Of a DNA stretch of 64,000 nucleotides, positions 44,961-57,329 are shown piece after piece. Positions within the stretch are counted from its first letter, which is position 1; every line of letters starts with the position of its first letter. Origin of the DNA: Berberis thunbergii (Eukaryota > Streptophyta > Magnoliopsida > Ranunculales > Berberidaceae); assembly GCA_003290165.1 (NCBI GenBank), contig QNQO01002037.1:97116-161115 (forward strand). The letters are read 5' to 3'. The notes under the pieces were generated by a model, which was given only the letters and a program-made list of their open reading frames with translations, was not told the DNA's origin and made no database searches. The position numbers and the translations under genes are program-made.

Positions 44961-46251
44961 AATATGGGATTTCATTTCCTTCGTTATAAATTACTCACCA
45001 GATCAAATTTGTATTAAACACAAGCAATTTTCCATATATTTCCAATTTCTTACACCCAAACATACCCTAAAATTAATTTACTTCATCATATTTCAAAGAG
45101 AGTGAATCACTTGGAAATCTGACTCGTCCAAATACTTCAAACTAGGAAACACATATATGGGTTGTCATATTAGAGACAACAATAGACGACAACATGACAA
45201 TAAATAATATAGCCATTCAAGCATTAATTTCTTGGATCATCACATAAAATAATAAACTAAACAAGAATAATACAGTTTATATACTACACTTTCCATCTTT
45301 TAAGACAAGAATAACAATATAAGTCGATACTGAAAATTTTCCCTTGAACTCACCCTTAGTTTTGGCCTGGGAAGCACTGAGACACCAAAAACTCCATCCT
45401 ACATATATCGGATACGCCACCGATATAATCAAGAGGTCTATCTCACTGTTAATAGATAAGATATGATCTCCATATAAAAAAACACATTTCTTTTCTCTAT
45501 TTCTCTTCAAAAATGGCAAGACTAGGATGAGATATAAACATGTTTTGTGGGATGTGCATATTTAGGATGAATATATTTATGAGTTATGAAAACTTTTTGA
45601 TGTTTAACAAATTATTGAAATGATAATCGTATGACTTTGGTGTTTATGCATTTATGTTTATGATTTATTAATATGTTTCGTTAATTAATTATTTTATCAT
45701 ATTCATTTATTATAGAAGTTTGTCATATATCCCCGTACCAATACCTGTATATTCATATCCGTGAAACCCAAGTTCTAGCAAACTTGATTTTGTAGTAAAC
45801 TATTTTGATGGCTGCAGACTTGATTCTGTGGCAGACTATTTGAATGGATACCCCTTGGGGCTTGATGCATGAGAGTAGATTCGATGTCATACCGTTATTT
45901 TTGAACAACTGAGAGTAGTAGGATTACTACTTGGGTGTGATGTTTTGGAAAATTTATTATAAGGATCGAACTGCTAGAAATTTGAAGGGGAGTCGCTTAA
46001 CCCAAAAACAGGAAATTATGTCAATGAGCAAATGGGATACTGGTTAACAATTCTTGCAAAATTTGTTTAGACTTGTGTTAAAAGTTGTTTTTTCGAAGAA
46101 ACCAATTTCCTCTCAACATGCACTGTACATGTCGAACATATTCCTGGCATCCTGGGGATCTATCTATTTAAAGGTCCGTGCATGGCACTAGTTTACATAC
46201 CAAATTGCCGAAAAACTAACGTTTAAGCACAAGTAGGATAAATGATTATTG
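44961..46251. other. No recognised gene
   Basis: AT-rich. ACCCAAACATACCCTAA near 45052 resembles a Tourist-type terminal repeat, but no partner is found. An 80-codon minus-strand frame at 45277-45519 is unrecognised. Confidence 0.4.
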
Positions 46252-46259
46252 ATATAGAT

Positions 46260-46833
46260 TAGGGGTGGGCATGGGACGGGATGTGACGAGATGGATCCAT
46301 TCCGTTGGAATGGGACGAGATGTGATAAACCTCATCCCAACCTCATTTCATCTCAAATGGGATTGGGATCAAGACGGGAGGGGATGAGCACGTATTAAAT
46401 AGTCATCCAATAAAAAATAACAAAACAAATTTTATCTCACACTACTCACACACCAATATTGTCAAATTTATATACATATAACTAACATCATAAATAATAA
46501 TAGATATTAAATAAATAAATATTAAATTTTTTTTGGAAAATAAATAAATATTAAATTTCATTTAGAATTAATGATTCAATTTATTTAGATTTCATCTTAC
46601 ATTGATGTAATATCAACACATCTTAAACTTTAATTTAGAAGAGTATTTTGATTAAAATTAATAATAATAAATAAATAAATTCGGGACGAAACGGGATAGG
46701 CGGGATTGAAAATCTTCATTCCGATCCCATCCCACTCTAGATCAAGATCGGAATGAGTTTGATCAATCCCAAAATGACCCAAAAAATTGGAACGAAACGG
46801 GTTCAAAATCGCGGGACTGAATGCCCACCCCTA
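46260..46833. mobile_element. hAT-like non-autonomous element, 574 bp
   Basis: TAGGGGTGGGCATGGGACGG at the left, ATGCCCACCCCTA at the right, and a perfect 8-bp target duplication ATATAGAT (46252-46259 and 46834-46841). GGGATGGGA-type repeats near both ends place it with the elements at 28774 and 37890. Confidence 0.93.
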
Positions 46834-46842
46834 ATATAGATG

Positions 46843-47000
46843 ACTTCTAATTGCTTATTAGATGACTAACAAATCATGTTTTAATTGATAAATCCAAAAT
46901 CAAGCGTACAAATGAAGTATGATTATGTTTAATTGCTTTTTAGATGACTATTTAAATCATACTTTTTTTTATTGATAAATCCAAAATCAAGCATACCGAT
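46843..47000. repeat. Imperfect tandem duplication, unit about 75-80 bp
   Basis: TAATTGCTTATTAGATGACT...GATAAATCCAAAATCAAGCG is followed by TTAATTGCTTTTTAGATGAC...GATAAATCCAAAATCAAGCA. Confidence 0.75.
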
Positions 47001-48218
47001 TATGTTTGCTTCTGTAAATTTTTTTTGGCTTAGTCATTCAAGTTTTCTAGTTGTTCTTCAAAGAATTCTTAGAGGGAACAAAATGATTCCAAGTTGTGGT
47101 AAGGGACTGTGAAAACCTTGTTTTGACCCCATTAATTTGCTCCATTAACTCTATATTGCTATCGACATGATTGTATCGTAATCTTGTTTAATACATCATT
47201 GTCGATAAGTGACTCATTTTAGGCTAGGGAGCTGAGTTCTCTTACCAGAATGATGTGGCATCATTAGAAGAATTTTTTTCAATCTCGAGATATATAAACA
47301 TTTTTTAGATTTTATCATTCTTTCAAGATCACACCACGTCACCCTAGTTGCAAAATCTGATTGCAAAATATTTTCGTATAGGCTTTTGTTAGAATATGTT
47401 AAGTGCAAATCCTATATATTCTAACATCTTTGATTCTCATATTCAATTCTTGTTTTAGAGTAGCAGTTTGTTCTTGGGGTGTTGATTTGGGATTTTTTTC
47501 TATTTATTTATTATTAGTATTAAAAAAAAGGAAAAAGTATTTTTTTAGTTTAGCAAAATCATAGAACCATATTTTGAGTAGAATAAACTTATGATTACAG
47601 ATGAATATCTATAAATTTTTCACGTAAGCAACAAAATAAATAGATAATAAAAACTGGAAGAATTAAACATTTCAGAAGAATAAACTTATGTTATCTTTCA
47701 TTTTCATTTTTGGTAAATGAGGTTTCGTTTGAACAATAAACCAGCCCCTCAATCAATGAACTGCCCTACATTGATTTTAATTCAAACAAGTAGGTTAGGT
47801 TTTAATAGCTATTCATTACTGTTAAATGGTTGCACATGAAATGCCGCCTTTGGCCTCAATTACTAATATACTTTTTCTACTTAGTTTTCGTTTGCACCAA
47901 AAGTCTTGATTGATTTGTTGATGGGTCATCGTCATGTCATGAAAACAAAAGTTGCTCGTCCTTCGCTTGTTTTCATTGGATTTTTTATGCACATTGTCAT
48001 GCAATAGGTTTCACAGTCACATTCGATTCACAGGGTTGAGTTGTTTTCATTTTCCAATCTTAAACAACTATTGAAAAAAGAAAAATATATTCAACCCCAA
48101 GAGATTAGGGACGCAGACCATAACAAAATCAATATGCCAGTCAAATCTCGTATGAGCACGTAATGAATATCTTGCCTGAAATAATACAAGGTTTTTGTTC
48201 ATATAATACTAGGTTATT
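47001..48218. other. No recognised gene
   Basis: AT-rich. Short minus-strand frames at 47214-47408 and 47822-48004 have no recognised family. Confidence 0.45.
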
Positions 48219-48226
48219 GTTCGTAT

Positions 48227-48752
48227 TAGGGGTGGGTAATGTCGGTTCGGTTTTGAGTTTCAAATCGATTTCATTCGGTTTGCCCAAAACCCAAACCTAA
48301 ATCGAAGTAAACCGATGAATTCGGTTGAACCGAATTTCGGATCGGTTCGGTTGGGCCGAAATTTCAGGCTCAAGCATTTGAAAGACTTTCATTAAAACAT
48401 GTACAATTTTTTTACAGGCCCAATTTTTTTACAAACCCAATTTTTAGCCCAAAATTGAAAATTTTAGAGAAGGGGGTGATTCAGTGCAACAGGGTGTACT
48501 GCAGTGCATTTGTTGCACTAATCAAGTATTGACACCTACTTGTTATTTAGTTATTTATATATATATCTAATTAATCGGTCGGTTCGGTTATAAATCGGTC
48601 GGTTCAAAACCGTAAACCGATTTCGAACCGTTTATAATCGGTTCGGTTTAAATTATTTTCTTTTTACTCATATTTTGGTTCGGTTACTGAACCGAATTTG
48701 AAAATCGATTCGGTCGGTTAACCGAATTTAAATCGATTTTTGCCCACCCCTA
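48227..48752. mobile_element. hAT-like non-autonomous element (GGTTCGGTT type), 526 bp
   Basis: Ends TAGGGGTGGGTAATGTCGG and TTTTTGCCCACCCCTA, flanked by GTTCGTAT and GTTCATAT (7 of 8). Subterminal regions are packed with GGTTCGGTT and AACCGA motifs on both sides. Confidence 0.9.
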
Positions 48753-48775
48753 GTTCATATAATACAAGGTTGTAT

Positions 48776-48780
48776 TGTTG
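48776..48780. repeat. Target duplication TGTTG (left)
   Basis: Repeated at 55015-55019 on the other side of the copia element. Confidence 0.9.
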
Positions 48781-49179
48781 TATTAGATTATTTTTTACAT
48801 ATATAGTTGTATGCTCCATATTGAATCAATGAGGAAAAAAAAAAAAAACCAGAACAAAACAGTAGTATACCTTGTATCCATGATAGCATTTCAAAAATGG
48901 AATGAGTCTTGATCTTCCAGTTGATAACATATGTTTTTTTTTATATCTCTCTGTAGAAGGGAATTGCAGAAGAAACAAAACCATACGCTCTACTGGGGAC
49001 CATAACCCAGAAGTTATAACTGATGGGTTATCAGATATTCTAACTTGCTAATTTCTAATTTTTAATACCTTAGCCAGTTAACCATATCCATATTAGATCA
49101 CAATTTACTTAGGCTATACTTTAAGATAGCAATTTACATTAAATGCATATGTGTGTCCACACATGTTGGATTTTCAACA
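48781..49179 (-). repeat. 3' LTR of the minus-strand copia element
   Basis: On the minus strand TGTTGAAAATCCAACATGTG...AATCTAATA. Confidence 0.9.
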
Positions 49180-49894
49180 ATCTCCCACTTGGGCCAGATA
49201 TGCTATCTTAAAAATGTGTATATTCTTATGAGCTCAAAATTTGCTATCACATATAAAGGTATTTCTAAACAATCTCGTCCATTGACTATACAGATATAGG
49301 ATTAAAGGGATTTTTGTCACAATTAGCGCAACTAAATCCATCAATAGTCACATATACCCATACAATCAAATGACATAAATCAGTCATGGATACTTTATTG
49401 AATGGTCCTACTTTAAACTTTATTTAGATCGTACTTTAACATAGTAAACCAGAGTGTGAATAAACTGAATACTTTATTTCTACAGAAAAAATCCAAATAC
49501 ATAAAATGTGTCCAAAATCCAATATAGAGCAATCAAATATACAAACTCCCACTAAAGCAAAATATCTTCAAATGATATAACACTCATATGAGTAGTGTGC
49601 ACATGAAAAACCTTGGGTGGTAATCCCTTAGTAAGCAGATCCGCAATCATGGAGTTTGTCTCAATGTGTTCTATGGAAATCTGTTTATTTTGTACTCTCT
49701 CTTTCACAAATAGGAACTTTTATTTCAATATGATCTGACCTAGATGAGCTACTGTTGTTGTTGGCATATAAAACTGTTGAGTTATTGTCACAATATAACG
49801 TTAGTGGTCTTTCAATACCACTCAGAATGCGCAGTCTGGTGACAAAATTTCGCAGTCATAATCCATGATTGAATGCCTCAAAACATGCTATATA

Positions 49895-50344
49895 TTATGC
49901 TTCCATAGTGGAAGAAGTTATGAGTGTCTGCTTGGCACTCCTCCAGGAAATAACTCCTCCAGCTAATAGATAAATGTAGCCTGATGTGGATTTCCTACTA
50001 TCTTGGCATCCAGCAAAATCAGAATCAAAATACCCTATAATATCCAATTGATCTGATTTCTTGTATATGAGCATGTAATCCTTAGTTCTCTGTAAATATC
50101 TCATAACCCGTTTGGCTACTTTCCAGTGATCCATCCTAGGGTTGTCTCAATATCTGCCTAGCATTCCAACAATGAATGCTATATTTGGACGTGCACAAAC
50201 CAAAACATACATTAGACTCTCAACAACTGATGCATAAGGAATCTCTTTCATTTCTTTAACTTCAAGTTTATTCCTAGGGCATTGTTTAAGATTGAATTTG
50301 TCTCCTTTAGCTACAAGGGCGTCTCCTGATTTACAATTTTGCAT
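49895..50344 (-). pseudogene. pol: Copia RNase H region (decayed)
   Basis: Two adjacent frames: SVVESLMYVLVCARPNIAFI and, after a stop, DHWKVAKRVMRYLQRTKDYM, IGYFDSDFAGCQDSRKSTSG and SSTMEA, where the open frame ends although the family continues. These blocks are the connection and RNase H of copia elements, with the first acidic residues present. The sequence then continues to the 3' LTR without a clear frame. Confidence 0.88.
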
Positions 50345-50446
50345 GCCAAATCTTTTAACACCTTTTCTATATAGCTCTTTTGTGATAATCCAAGAATACC
50401 ATGAGAGCGATCTTGGTGTATCTGAATCCCTAAAACAAAATAAGCT

Positions 50447-51379
50447 TCATAAAACAAAATAAGCTTCACCAAGATCTTTCATTTCAAATTTCTTTGATAA
50501 AAATCTCTTAGTTTTGTGCAACATGTCTTTGTTATTAATGGCAAACAGTATGTCATCAACATACAAAACCAAGAAGATATGTCTACTCCCACTGAACTTA
50601 TGATACACACAGTTATCAACTGCATTTGTCTCGAAACTAAATGAGACAATTACTTGATGAAATTTGTGGTACCATTGACGGGAAGCTTGCTTGAGCCCAT
50701 AAATGGATTTCTTTAGTTTGCAAACCATATTCTTCGGGTCTCCAGACACAAAGTAATCTGGTTGCACCATATAAATTGTTTCATCAATGTCGCCATTGAG
50801 AAATGTTGTCATAACATCTATCTGATGTAGCTCAAGGTCAAAGTGTGCAACAAGTGCCATGATTGTCCTAAACGAGTATTTCTTTGAAATCGAAGATAAT
50901 GTATCTTTGTAGTCGATGCGTTCCTTTTGAGTGAAGCCTTTAGCTACAAGACGAGCCTTATATCTCTTCACATTACCTTTAGAATCCCTCTTGGTTTTGA
51001 ATATCCATTTACAACCAATGGACTTTGTATTTTTAGGTAATGGGACAAGATCCCAAACTTGATTGTCTTGCATAGACTTGTACTCCTCATTCATAGCATC
51101 TATCCATTTTTTAGAGTTAGAATCCTTCATGGCTTGATGGAAGTTGATTGGATCATTTTTCACCAATCCATCATTTTCCTCATGTTCTTGGAGAAAAACT
51201 ATGTAATCATTCGGAATAACATTTCTCATTTTTCTCGTGGATCTCCTTAATGACATTTGTCCTTGAGGCTGTTGAGTTTGTTCCTCTTGAACATTTACTT
51301 CAATTTGAACAGGGAGTTGTTCAACATTGTCTTGTTGAGGTTTCAGATCTAACAGGTACAAAAACATGTACATTGTCAA
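50447..51379 (-). pseudogene. pol: Copia reverse transcriptase (open, cut at both ends)
   Basis: 310-codon frame. SLRRSTRKMRNVIPNDYIVF is the usual linker. KWIDAMNEEYKSMQDNQVWD, KARLVAKGFTQKERIDYKDT, DVMTTFLNGDIDETIYMVQP and KSIYGLKQASRQWYHKF follow, then the catalytic LYVDDILFAIN. DVMTTFLNG departs from the common DVKTAFLNG at two positions. It ends at MKDLGEAYFVL, where a shift interrupts the link to RNase H. Confidence 0.9.
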
Positions 51380-51599
51380 AACAGTAGTAGAAGTCGAAAC
51401 AAATTCCTCTTAAAGACAACATCTTTTACCTTATTTCTCCCCCAAATTAAACATCCTCAAAAAATGTCGCAGTTCCCGTTTCAAAAATATACCTAATTGT
51501 GGGATCATAAAATTTGTAGTCCCTAGATCACTATGAATAACCAATAAAGTAATTGTTGACTGTCTTGGAGTCCAATTTGTTTTCATTTGGCCTATAAGG

Positions 51600-52210
51600 C
51601 GTAGCCTCAGATGGGCATCCTTAAATGTGAAAGTGTTTTAAGTTAGGCTTTCGGCCTGTCCAAAGTTCATAAGGAGTCTTGACAGCTGCTTTAGTTGGTA
51701 CTCTATTTAGGATATAAGTTGTTGTCTTTATTGTTTTTCCCAATAGTGATTCTGGTAAGGTAGAATGACTAATCATACTCCTTACCATATCCTTAAGAAA
51801 TTTGTTTCGTCTTTCAGCAACACCATTCATGCTAGGTGAACCTGGCATGGTGTATTGTGGGATGATTCCTCATTCCTCTAGGAATTTAGCAAATGGCCCT
51901 GGACGTTGTTCTCCTGAACTGTCATATCTGTCGTAGTACTGTCTACCACGATCAGATTTAACGTACTTAATTTTATTACTGAGTTGGTTTTCAACTTCAG
52001 TTTTGAAAGACTTGAATACATTTAGTGACTCCGATTTCTCATAAATGAGATAAAGGTACCCATAACGTGAGTAGTTGTCTATGAATGATATCAAGTATCG
52101 TTGACCATTCCAAGAAGCCATAGGGAATGGTCAACATATATCCGTATGTATCAATTCTAAGACGTCTGAAGATCTATTAGCACCTAATCTCTTTTGTTTG
52201 GTATGTTTTC
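51600..52210 (-). pseudogene. pol: Copia integrase core (decayed)
   Basis: NGQRYLISFIDNYSRYGYLY is the core start, then YVKSDRGRQYYDRYDSSGEQ with the second catalytic Asp, and, after a stop, [20 protein letters not shown] with the Glu. [19 protein letters not shown] ends the open frame. A stop separates the two halves at about 51850-51870. Confidence 0.9.
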
Positions 52211-52362
52211 CCTTGATGCACTCAACACAGACAAGTCTGAAAAGTCAAGTGAATCCAAAATGTCTTCTGGCACAAGTTGTTCAATTCTAGATTTAGATAT
52301 ATGATCCAAACGCTTGTGCCATAATTTTGCTAAATTTCTTTGTTTAGCTTTCATTTAGTACC

Positions 52363-52860
52363 CTATGAGTCCACATGCAAGGTTTCATTAGATGATGCAA
52401 TAGTATCAAGCAAATATAGGTTATCAAACATACTTAATGAACCAGTACCAACAATATTTGAATTCAATGAAAGACTAAACTGATTGTTTCCAAATGAACA
52501 ATTATAACCATATTTGTCCAATAAAGAAACAGAAACCAAATTCCTTTTAAATGACTGTACAACAAAAGTGTCTTTCAAATCCAAATAAAAATTAGTTCTC
52601 AACAATAACCTAAAATGCCCTATTGCCTCAATATTCGCCAATTTTTCATCGCCCACAAAGATGTATCTTTCAACATCATTTGGATTTTGGTAGCTCAGGC
52701 AACCCTGCATAAAAACACTTATGGGAGTGGTAGCATCAGAATCTAACCACCAAGTACGTCTAGATACTAAAGCTAACTTTACCTCAGAACAGACCAAAGT
52801 AAAGAATGTACCTTTCTTGGCACGTCAAGCATGGTATTGTCTACATTCTTTCTTTACATG
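52363..52860 (-). pseudogene. pol: Copia protease and zinc-knuckle region (decayed)
   Basis: The knuckle is CFFSEKIGHVKKEC, where the second Cys of CxxC is Ser. The protease box RRTWWLDSDATTPISV has DSD in place of the catalytic DSG/DSA. YIFVGDEKLANIEAIGHFRL and SFKRNLVSVSLLDKYGY follow as in other plant copia elements. Confidence 0.85.
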
Positions 52861-52884
52861 TCCTATCTTTTCAGAAAAGAAACA

Positions 52885-53595
52885 TCATTGATTTTCCTTA
52901 GGTTTCTTTTGCTCTGAACCCTTAACAACTTCATTTTTCTTTCTTTTCTTGCCCTTATCCGTAGAGGTACTTGCCAGATGAGTACTTTCAAATCTCTCTT
53001 GCTTCAACCTTTCCTCTTCTTGCACACAATATGAAATGAGCTCGTTAAGAATCCATTTTTCCTTTTGACTGTTATAACTGACCTTAAACTGACTGAAATG
53101 TGCAGGAAGATATATCAATACTAAATGCACGAGTAAGTCGTCAGACAACTCGAGCTTTAGTGCCTTAAGTTTGGAAGCAATGTGAGACATCTCCATGATG
53201 TACTCCCTTATGTTTCTCTTGCCTTTGTACTTCATTGAGATCAACTAGCTAAAAGCGTGCTTGTTTCAGCCTTATCATTTTTTGCAAAACATTTTTTATT
53301 TCAGCAAGGAAGTCACTAGCCTTAGTTACCCCTTCAGATATTGCGCCTCTAAAGGCTTCTGGAATGCCGCGTTTAATGATCATTAGACTCATGCGATTAG
53401 AGCGTTCCTACTTTTCAAAGTTCATCCTTTCTTCAGAAGAACTTTCAGCCGTAAGAATAGCAGGTTGCTCTATCTTTAGTGCAAGGTCTAGATCCATGCA
53501 GCCAAGAACAATTAAAACGTTATCTTTCCAATCTTTGAAGTTTGACCCATTAAGCGTGGGAATATTGTTTGCATGGGCAGACATAATAACTGCAC
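52885..53595 (-). pseudogene. gag: Copia gag (decayed)
   Basis: The start region reads ANNIPTLNGSNFKDWKDNVL and IVLGCMDLDLALKIEQPAIL. After a stop near 53408 the capsid-like part continues in a second frame (KGKRNIREYIMEMSHIASKL, LVLIYLPAHFSQFKVSYNSQ) and ends in a lysine-rich tail (KGKKRKKNEVVKGSEQKKPK). The two parts are separated by stops. Confidence 0.85.
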
Positions 53596-53639
53596 AAAGA
53601 ATTAACCTAATGAGCGTGCATGAGCACATCATAGTCAAA

Positions 53640-54552
53640 ATAAATAATCTGTAAATTCAAACATTTATAGAATACATCTCAAGATACCTAGCACAATTTT
53701 AATATCAAGTCTTTGGACAGTAATATGAACTTGTAAGTGGTACTCTTGGTGTGGTGATCAAATATTGACAATAACTCCTATCAAATAATAAGTCTATATT
53801 TGGATTGGCTTATTATTCACATGAAAACCTTATAATTGTCACATATTTATCACTACAGATACGTATGCAATTTGGTCAAATATTATCCTTCATTTGGGTC
53901 GGCTAATATCTGCATGAACTCACAAACACAAACATCTTAACATTCTCAATAAACTAATCTACATAAGAGATGACACTTTGGTGACATCTTGTTTCAATTA
54001 GTTTAATCAAATGTTAGACAAACTAAATAAGTCATTAGATGCATCCCAAAAAATCATTTAAATTTAAAATTTTCAAATAAATAGCTTTGAGAAAAAATAA
54101 TAAATAAATAACGGGCCTAAGTAATGTACCTGATTTACTTGATATAAGATTCATTATTTAATTTCTTGATTTTTTTTTATTATTATCAGGGTGGCTCAGA
54201 CAGATTAGGTTCATTATCTGAACTGGACCAGGGTGACTCATCTGACCCTGTCCACCCATCTGACCCAGACCCAACAGCCCAAATATCTTTCAATCAAGTT
54301 GTGGCCCATAAGAATTGGTCTAGTATAGTTATAAATAATTAACCAATTTTGAAGCCCAAGACCTGACCCAATGCCCCTTCTTACTTACCCATATTTATCA
54401 CCCAATATCTTAAAACAGAAAGAAAATAAGGAATAGAGAACGATGAATCACAGATTCCTCACCCAATCATGGTTGGGTTAACCGAAAATATTTGGTTGTA
54501 GTCAATTTCATCCCAAATTTCACAATCTCTCAAATAATTAATCATGGACTTT
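53640..54552 (-). other. Untranslated leader of the minus-strand copia element
   Basis: AT-rich segment between gag and the primer-binding site. A CCTGATTTACTTGATATAAG stretch and a repeated CTGACCC cluster at 54190-54270 are the only notable motifs. Confidence 0.6.
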
Positions 54553-54566
54553 GCTCTGATACCAAT

Positions 54567-55014
54567 TATTAGATTATTTTCTACAGACACAATTGTATGC
54601 TCCATATTGAATCAATGAGAATAGAAGAATAAGAACAAAACAGAAGCATACATTGATCCATGATAGCACTTCAAGAATGATATGAGTTTTGATCTTCTAG
54701 TTGATAACGTATGTTTTTCTTTGTATCTCTCTATAGAAGGAAATTGTTGAAGAAACAAAATCATACGCTCTACTGGGGACTATAACCCAGAAGTTATAAC
54801 TGATGGGTTATCAGTTATTCTAACTTACCAATTTTTAATTTGGTCACTCGTCAAATTAGAAATTGCTTAAATGTATCTACACATTAAGCCCATGACATTT
54901 TAATACTTTAGCCCAATTAATTATATTATATCACAATTTATTTAGGTTATACTTTAAGATAACAATACACATTAAATGCATATATGTGCCCACACATGTT
55001 GAATTTTTCTAACA
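54567..55014 (-). repeat. 5' LTR of the minus-strand copia element
   Basis: On the minus strand TGTTAGAAAAATTCAACATG...AATCTAATA, followed at once by the primer-binding site ATTGGTATCAGAGC. Confidence 0.9.
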
Positions 55015-55284
55015 TGTTGTTCATATAATACAAGATTGTTGTTGATTCGGCATAAATTTTCCATATAGCGTGTATTTGTGCCGATTGACATAGACCACAC
55101 AATTGAACAATGATTGTCACTTGTTGGTAGTAGATTGACTCTGACATATAATTAAACAATGGTTGTCAATTGAGATATTACATCATAATTTATGGAGAGG
55201 GAGGGGCACTTATTGACGACATGGATAGCTTGTATTTATGTTGATCAAGATGAGTCACCATCCATGCACCATCATGCTTGATGG

Positions 55285-55418
55285 TTGCCAATGACATGAC
55301 AGCTCAACGGTTATAACATAGTGAATGGTACCACTAGGTCATGAGTTCAAACCCAGCTTGCAACATCTTTAGTGAGTTCTGGGATCCTATAAAAACCCTG
55401 CTCGCTTTTTAAAAAAAA
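55285..55418 (+). mobile_element. tRNA-derived SINE, 134 bp
   Basis: Perfect 14-bp target duplication ATCATGCTTGATGG at 55271-55284 and 55419-55432. A box A-like CAGCTCAACGGTTATAAC and a box B-like GAGTTCAAACCCAG, about 35 bp apart, mark an internal RNA polymerase III promoter. The body ends in a short TTTTTAAAAAAAA tail. It is mobilised by LINE proteins in general. The source tRNA is not identified. Confidence 0.9.
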
Positions 55419-55432
55419 ATCATGCTTGATGG

Positions 55433-56380
55433 TTTGAAATACTATGGTGGATAAATATGAAGACAATTTTTTTGTGGGTTAACATGAGATGAGATTTATT
55501 GACAAACCCTAATAATTATGCCTTTGAGGACAAGTGTTTGCATATAGTAATCCGTTGATTAACATCATCATTTGGTAGCGAACAGTGTGTTTATATCTTC
55601 TTTCTAATGTTGACAATCTCTTTATCTTTAAAATGAACCAGAGTTGTTGATGCTTCAAGTCATGAATCACTTGACAAATCCTGTATGTTAAAAGATGGTT
55701 TAGATGAGATGTTCTTGTATCAATTCAATATTTTGGTTTCATAATCTTTAACCACTGTGTGATGTAGTATTTTCTCTAAATGTAATCCAATGATATGTAA
55801 TGAGAATGACCTAAAATAATAATTGGGTACACGGAGAACTTCAAATCTATTAGATGTTAATCGTGGCGGAAGCAACAAACTAATAACAATAAATTGATGA
55901 ATAAGAAAAATAGATTTCAACCCCAACGTTAGAAAATTTCTTAACTCTCTGAAAACGATAAACAAGCTACGTAACATTGATCCCTAATAGCATATCTACA
56001 AGTACATTTGGTGCTAATGAGATTAAAAACAACATGCCCACTAGTCCTATTGTTAAGCCTGTATGGTATTGGTTCGGCTTGGTACCAATTTCGGTAAATC
56101 CAGAATAGTGACATCAAATATTTTTTTTCATTGAAGACAAAATTACATTTAGATTTTAAAATGGTCAACTTTTCACCACAATAATTAGATGGATAAATAT
56201 AAAATAATAATTTTCACCTACTTTCTCTCTCTTTAAAAAAAAAACTTTGATTATGCTTTTTTTCTTTTTTCGCATAGCAAAATAAAAATAGCAATTTACC
56301 ATCCAAATTTAATATTTAAAAGATAATATTAATTTATTATTTGATTCGGTCCGGTATTTTTGGTATTCCAAAACCCAACA
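55433..56380. other. No recognised gene
   Basis: AT-rich. GGTATTGGTTCGGCTTGGTA near 56065 and TTGATTCGGTCCGGTATTTTTGG near 56341, in opposite composition, hint at a decayed repeat, but no ends can be set. Confidence 0.4.
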
Positions 56381-56385
56381 CCGAT

Positions 56386-56815
56386 TGTCAGACCCTTGTG
56401 TGGGCGGACCTGAGGGAGAGGGTGAAGGTGAGGGTTGGAGCCCAATAGGCCCAACAGGCATGTGGATCCCAAGAGGGGTTGGACTAGCTACCAAGGAAAG
56501 ATCATAGTCCCACATCGCCTACCAAGGGGAGATCATAGTCCCACATCGCCTGGGTGCAGGATGGTGATGTGTTATATATGTGCGAGGTTGGATCCCCATA
56601 GTAAGAGGCCTGTGGAGCCCCAGTAGGTGGGTGGAAACAACAAATTCTTGAGGTGAATGAGGTGCGAAATGTTGCCCAATAGGCCAAAGAGGACAATATC
56701 TGGATGAATAGGGCCAGTGTCCGTTGTGCATACTCTGAAAGAGGCCTTTTAAAGCGGTGCGGGCCGGTTGGGCCCAACGCGGACAATATCTTACTGTGTG
56801 GAATGGGTCGTTATA
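56386..56815 (+). repeat. TRIM left LTR
   Basis: TGTCAGACCCTTGTGTGGG...GGGTCGTTATA. It carries a 33-bp tandem duplication of CTACCAAGG..CCCACATCGC at about 56488-56550 that the right LTR lacks. Confidence 0.9.
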
Positions 56816-56932
56816 GAATGGTATCAGAGCCTGACCCAGTGGGAAGTGTGCCACGTGGAGGTGGGCCCTCGGGCAACGTGGACGTTATGCCTGTGTGGCC
56901 AACGAGGAAGTTGGGCCTTAAGGGGGGTGGAC

Positions 56933-57323
56933 TGTGATACCCTTGTGTGGGCGGACCTGAGGGGGAGGGTGACGGTGAGGGTTGGAGCCCAATAGGCCCA
57001 ACAGGCATGTGGATCCCAAGAGGGGTTGGACTAGCTACCAAGGAGAGATCATAGTCCCACATCGCCTGGGTGCGGGATGGTGATGTGCTATATATGTGCG
57101 AGGTTGGATCCCCATAGTAAGAGGGCCCCAGTAGGTGGGTGGAAGCAACAAATCCTTGAGGTGAGGGAGGTGCGGAATGCTGCCCAATAGGCCAAAGAGG
57201 ACAATATCTGGATGAGTAGGGCTAGTGTCAGTTGTGCATACTCTGAAAGAGACCTTTTAAAGCCGTGCGTGCCGGTTGGGCCCAAAGCGGACAATATCTT
57301 ACTGTGCGAATCGGGTCGTTACA
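56933..57323 (+). repeat. TRIM right LTR
   Basis: TGTGATACCCTTGTGTGGG...GGGTCGTTACA. The ends TG and CA are intact, unlike the TA end of the left copy. Confidence 0.9.
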
Positions 57324-57329
57324 TCGATG

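Larger units (their letters stand above)
48781..55014 (-). mobile_element. Ty1/copia retrotransposon, 6234 bp, decayed
   Basis: LTRs at 54567-55014 (5', 448 bp) and 48781-49179 (3', 399 bp), target duplication TGTTG, primer-binding site TTGGTATCAGAGC on the minus strand (54553-54565) and a purine tract CAAGTGGGAGAT before the 3' LTR. Gag, protease, integrase, reverse transcriptase and RNase H occur in copia order on the minus strand with many stops and shifts. The leader between the primer site and gag is about 0.9 kb. The LTRs differ by several indels, including one of about 50 bp, so it is older than the element at 39678. Confidence 0.95.
56386..57323 (+). mobile_element. TRIM (miniature LTR retrotransposon), 938 bp
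   Basis: LTRs at 56386-56815 (430 bp) and 56933-57323 (391 bp) flank only 117 bp. The primer-binding site TGGTATCAGAGC (56819-56830) lies three bases after the first LTR, and the purine tract TTAAGGGGGGTGGAC precedes the second. Flanks CCGAT and TCGAT form a target duplication with one change. There is no coding capacity, so it must use proteins of another element. The LTR contains AGTCCCACATCGCC and a TATATATGTG promoter-like segment. It is much more GC-rich than its surroundings. It lacks a recognisable 5S RNA region, so it is not a typical Cassandra element. Confidence 0.92.
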
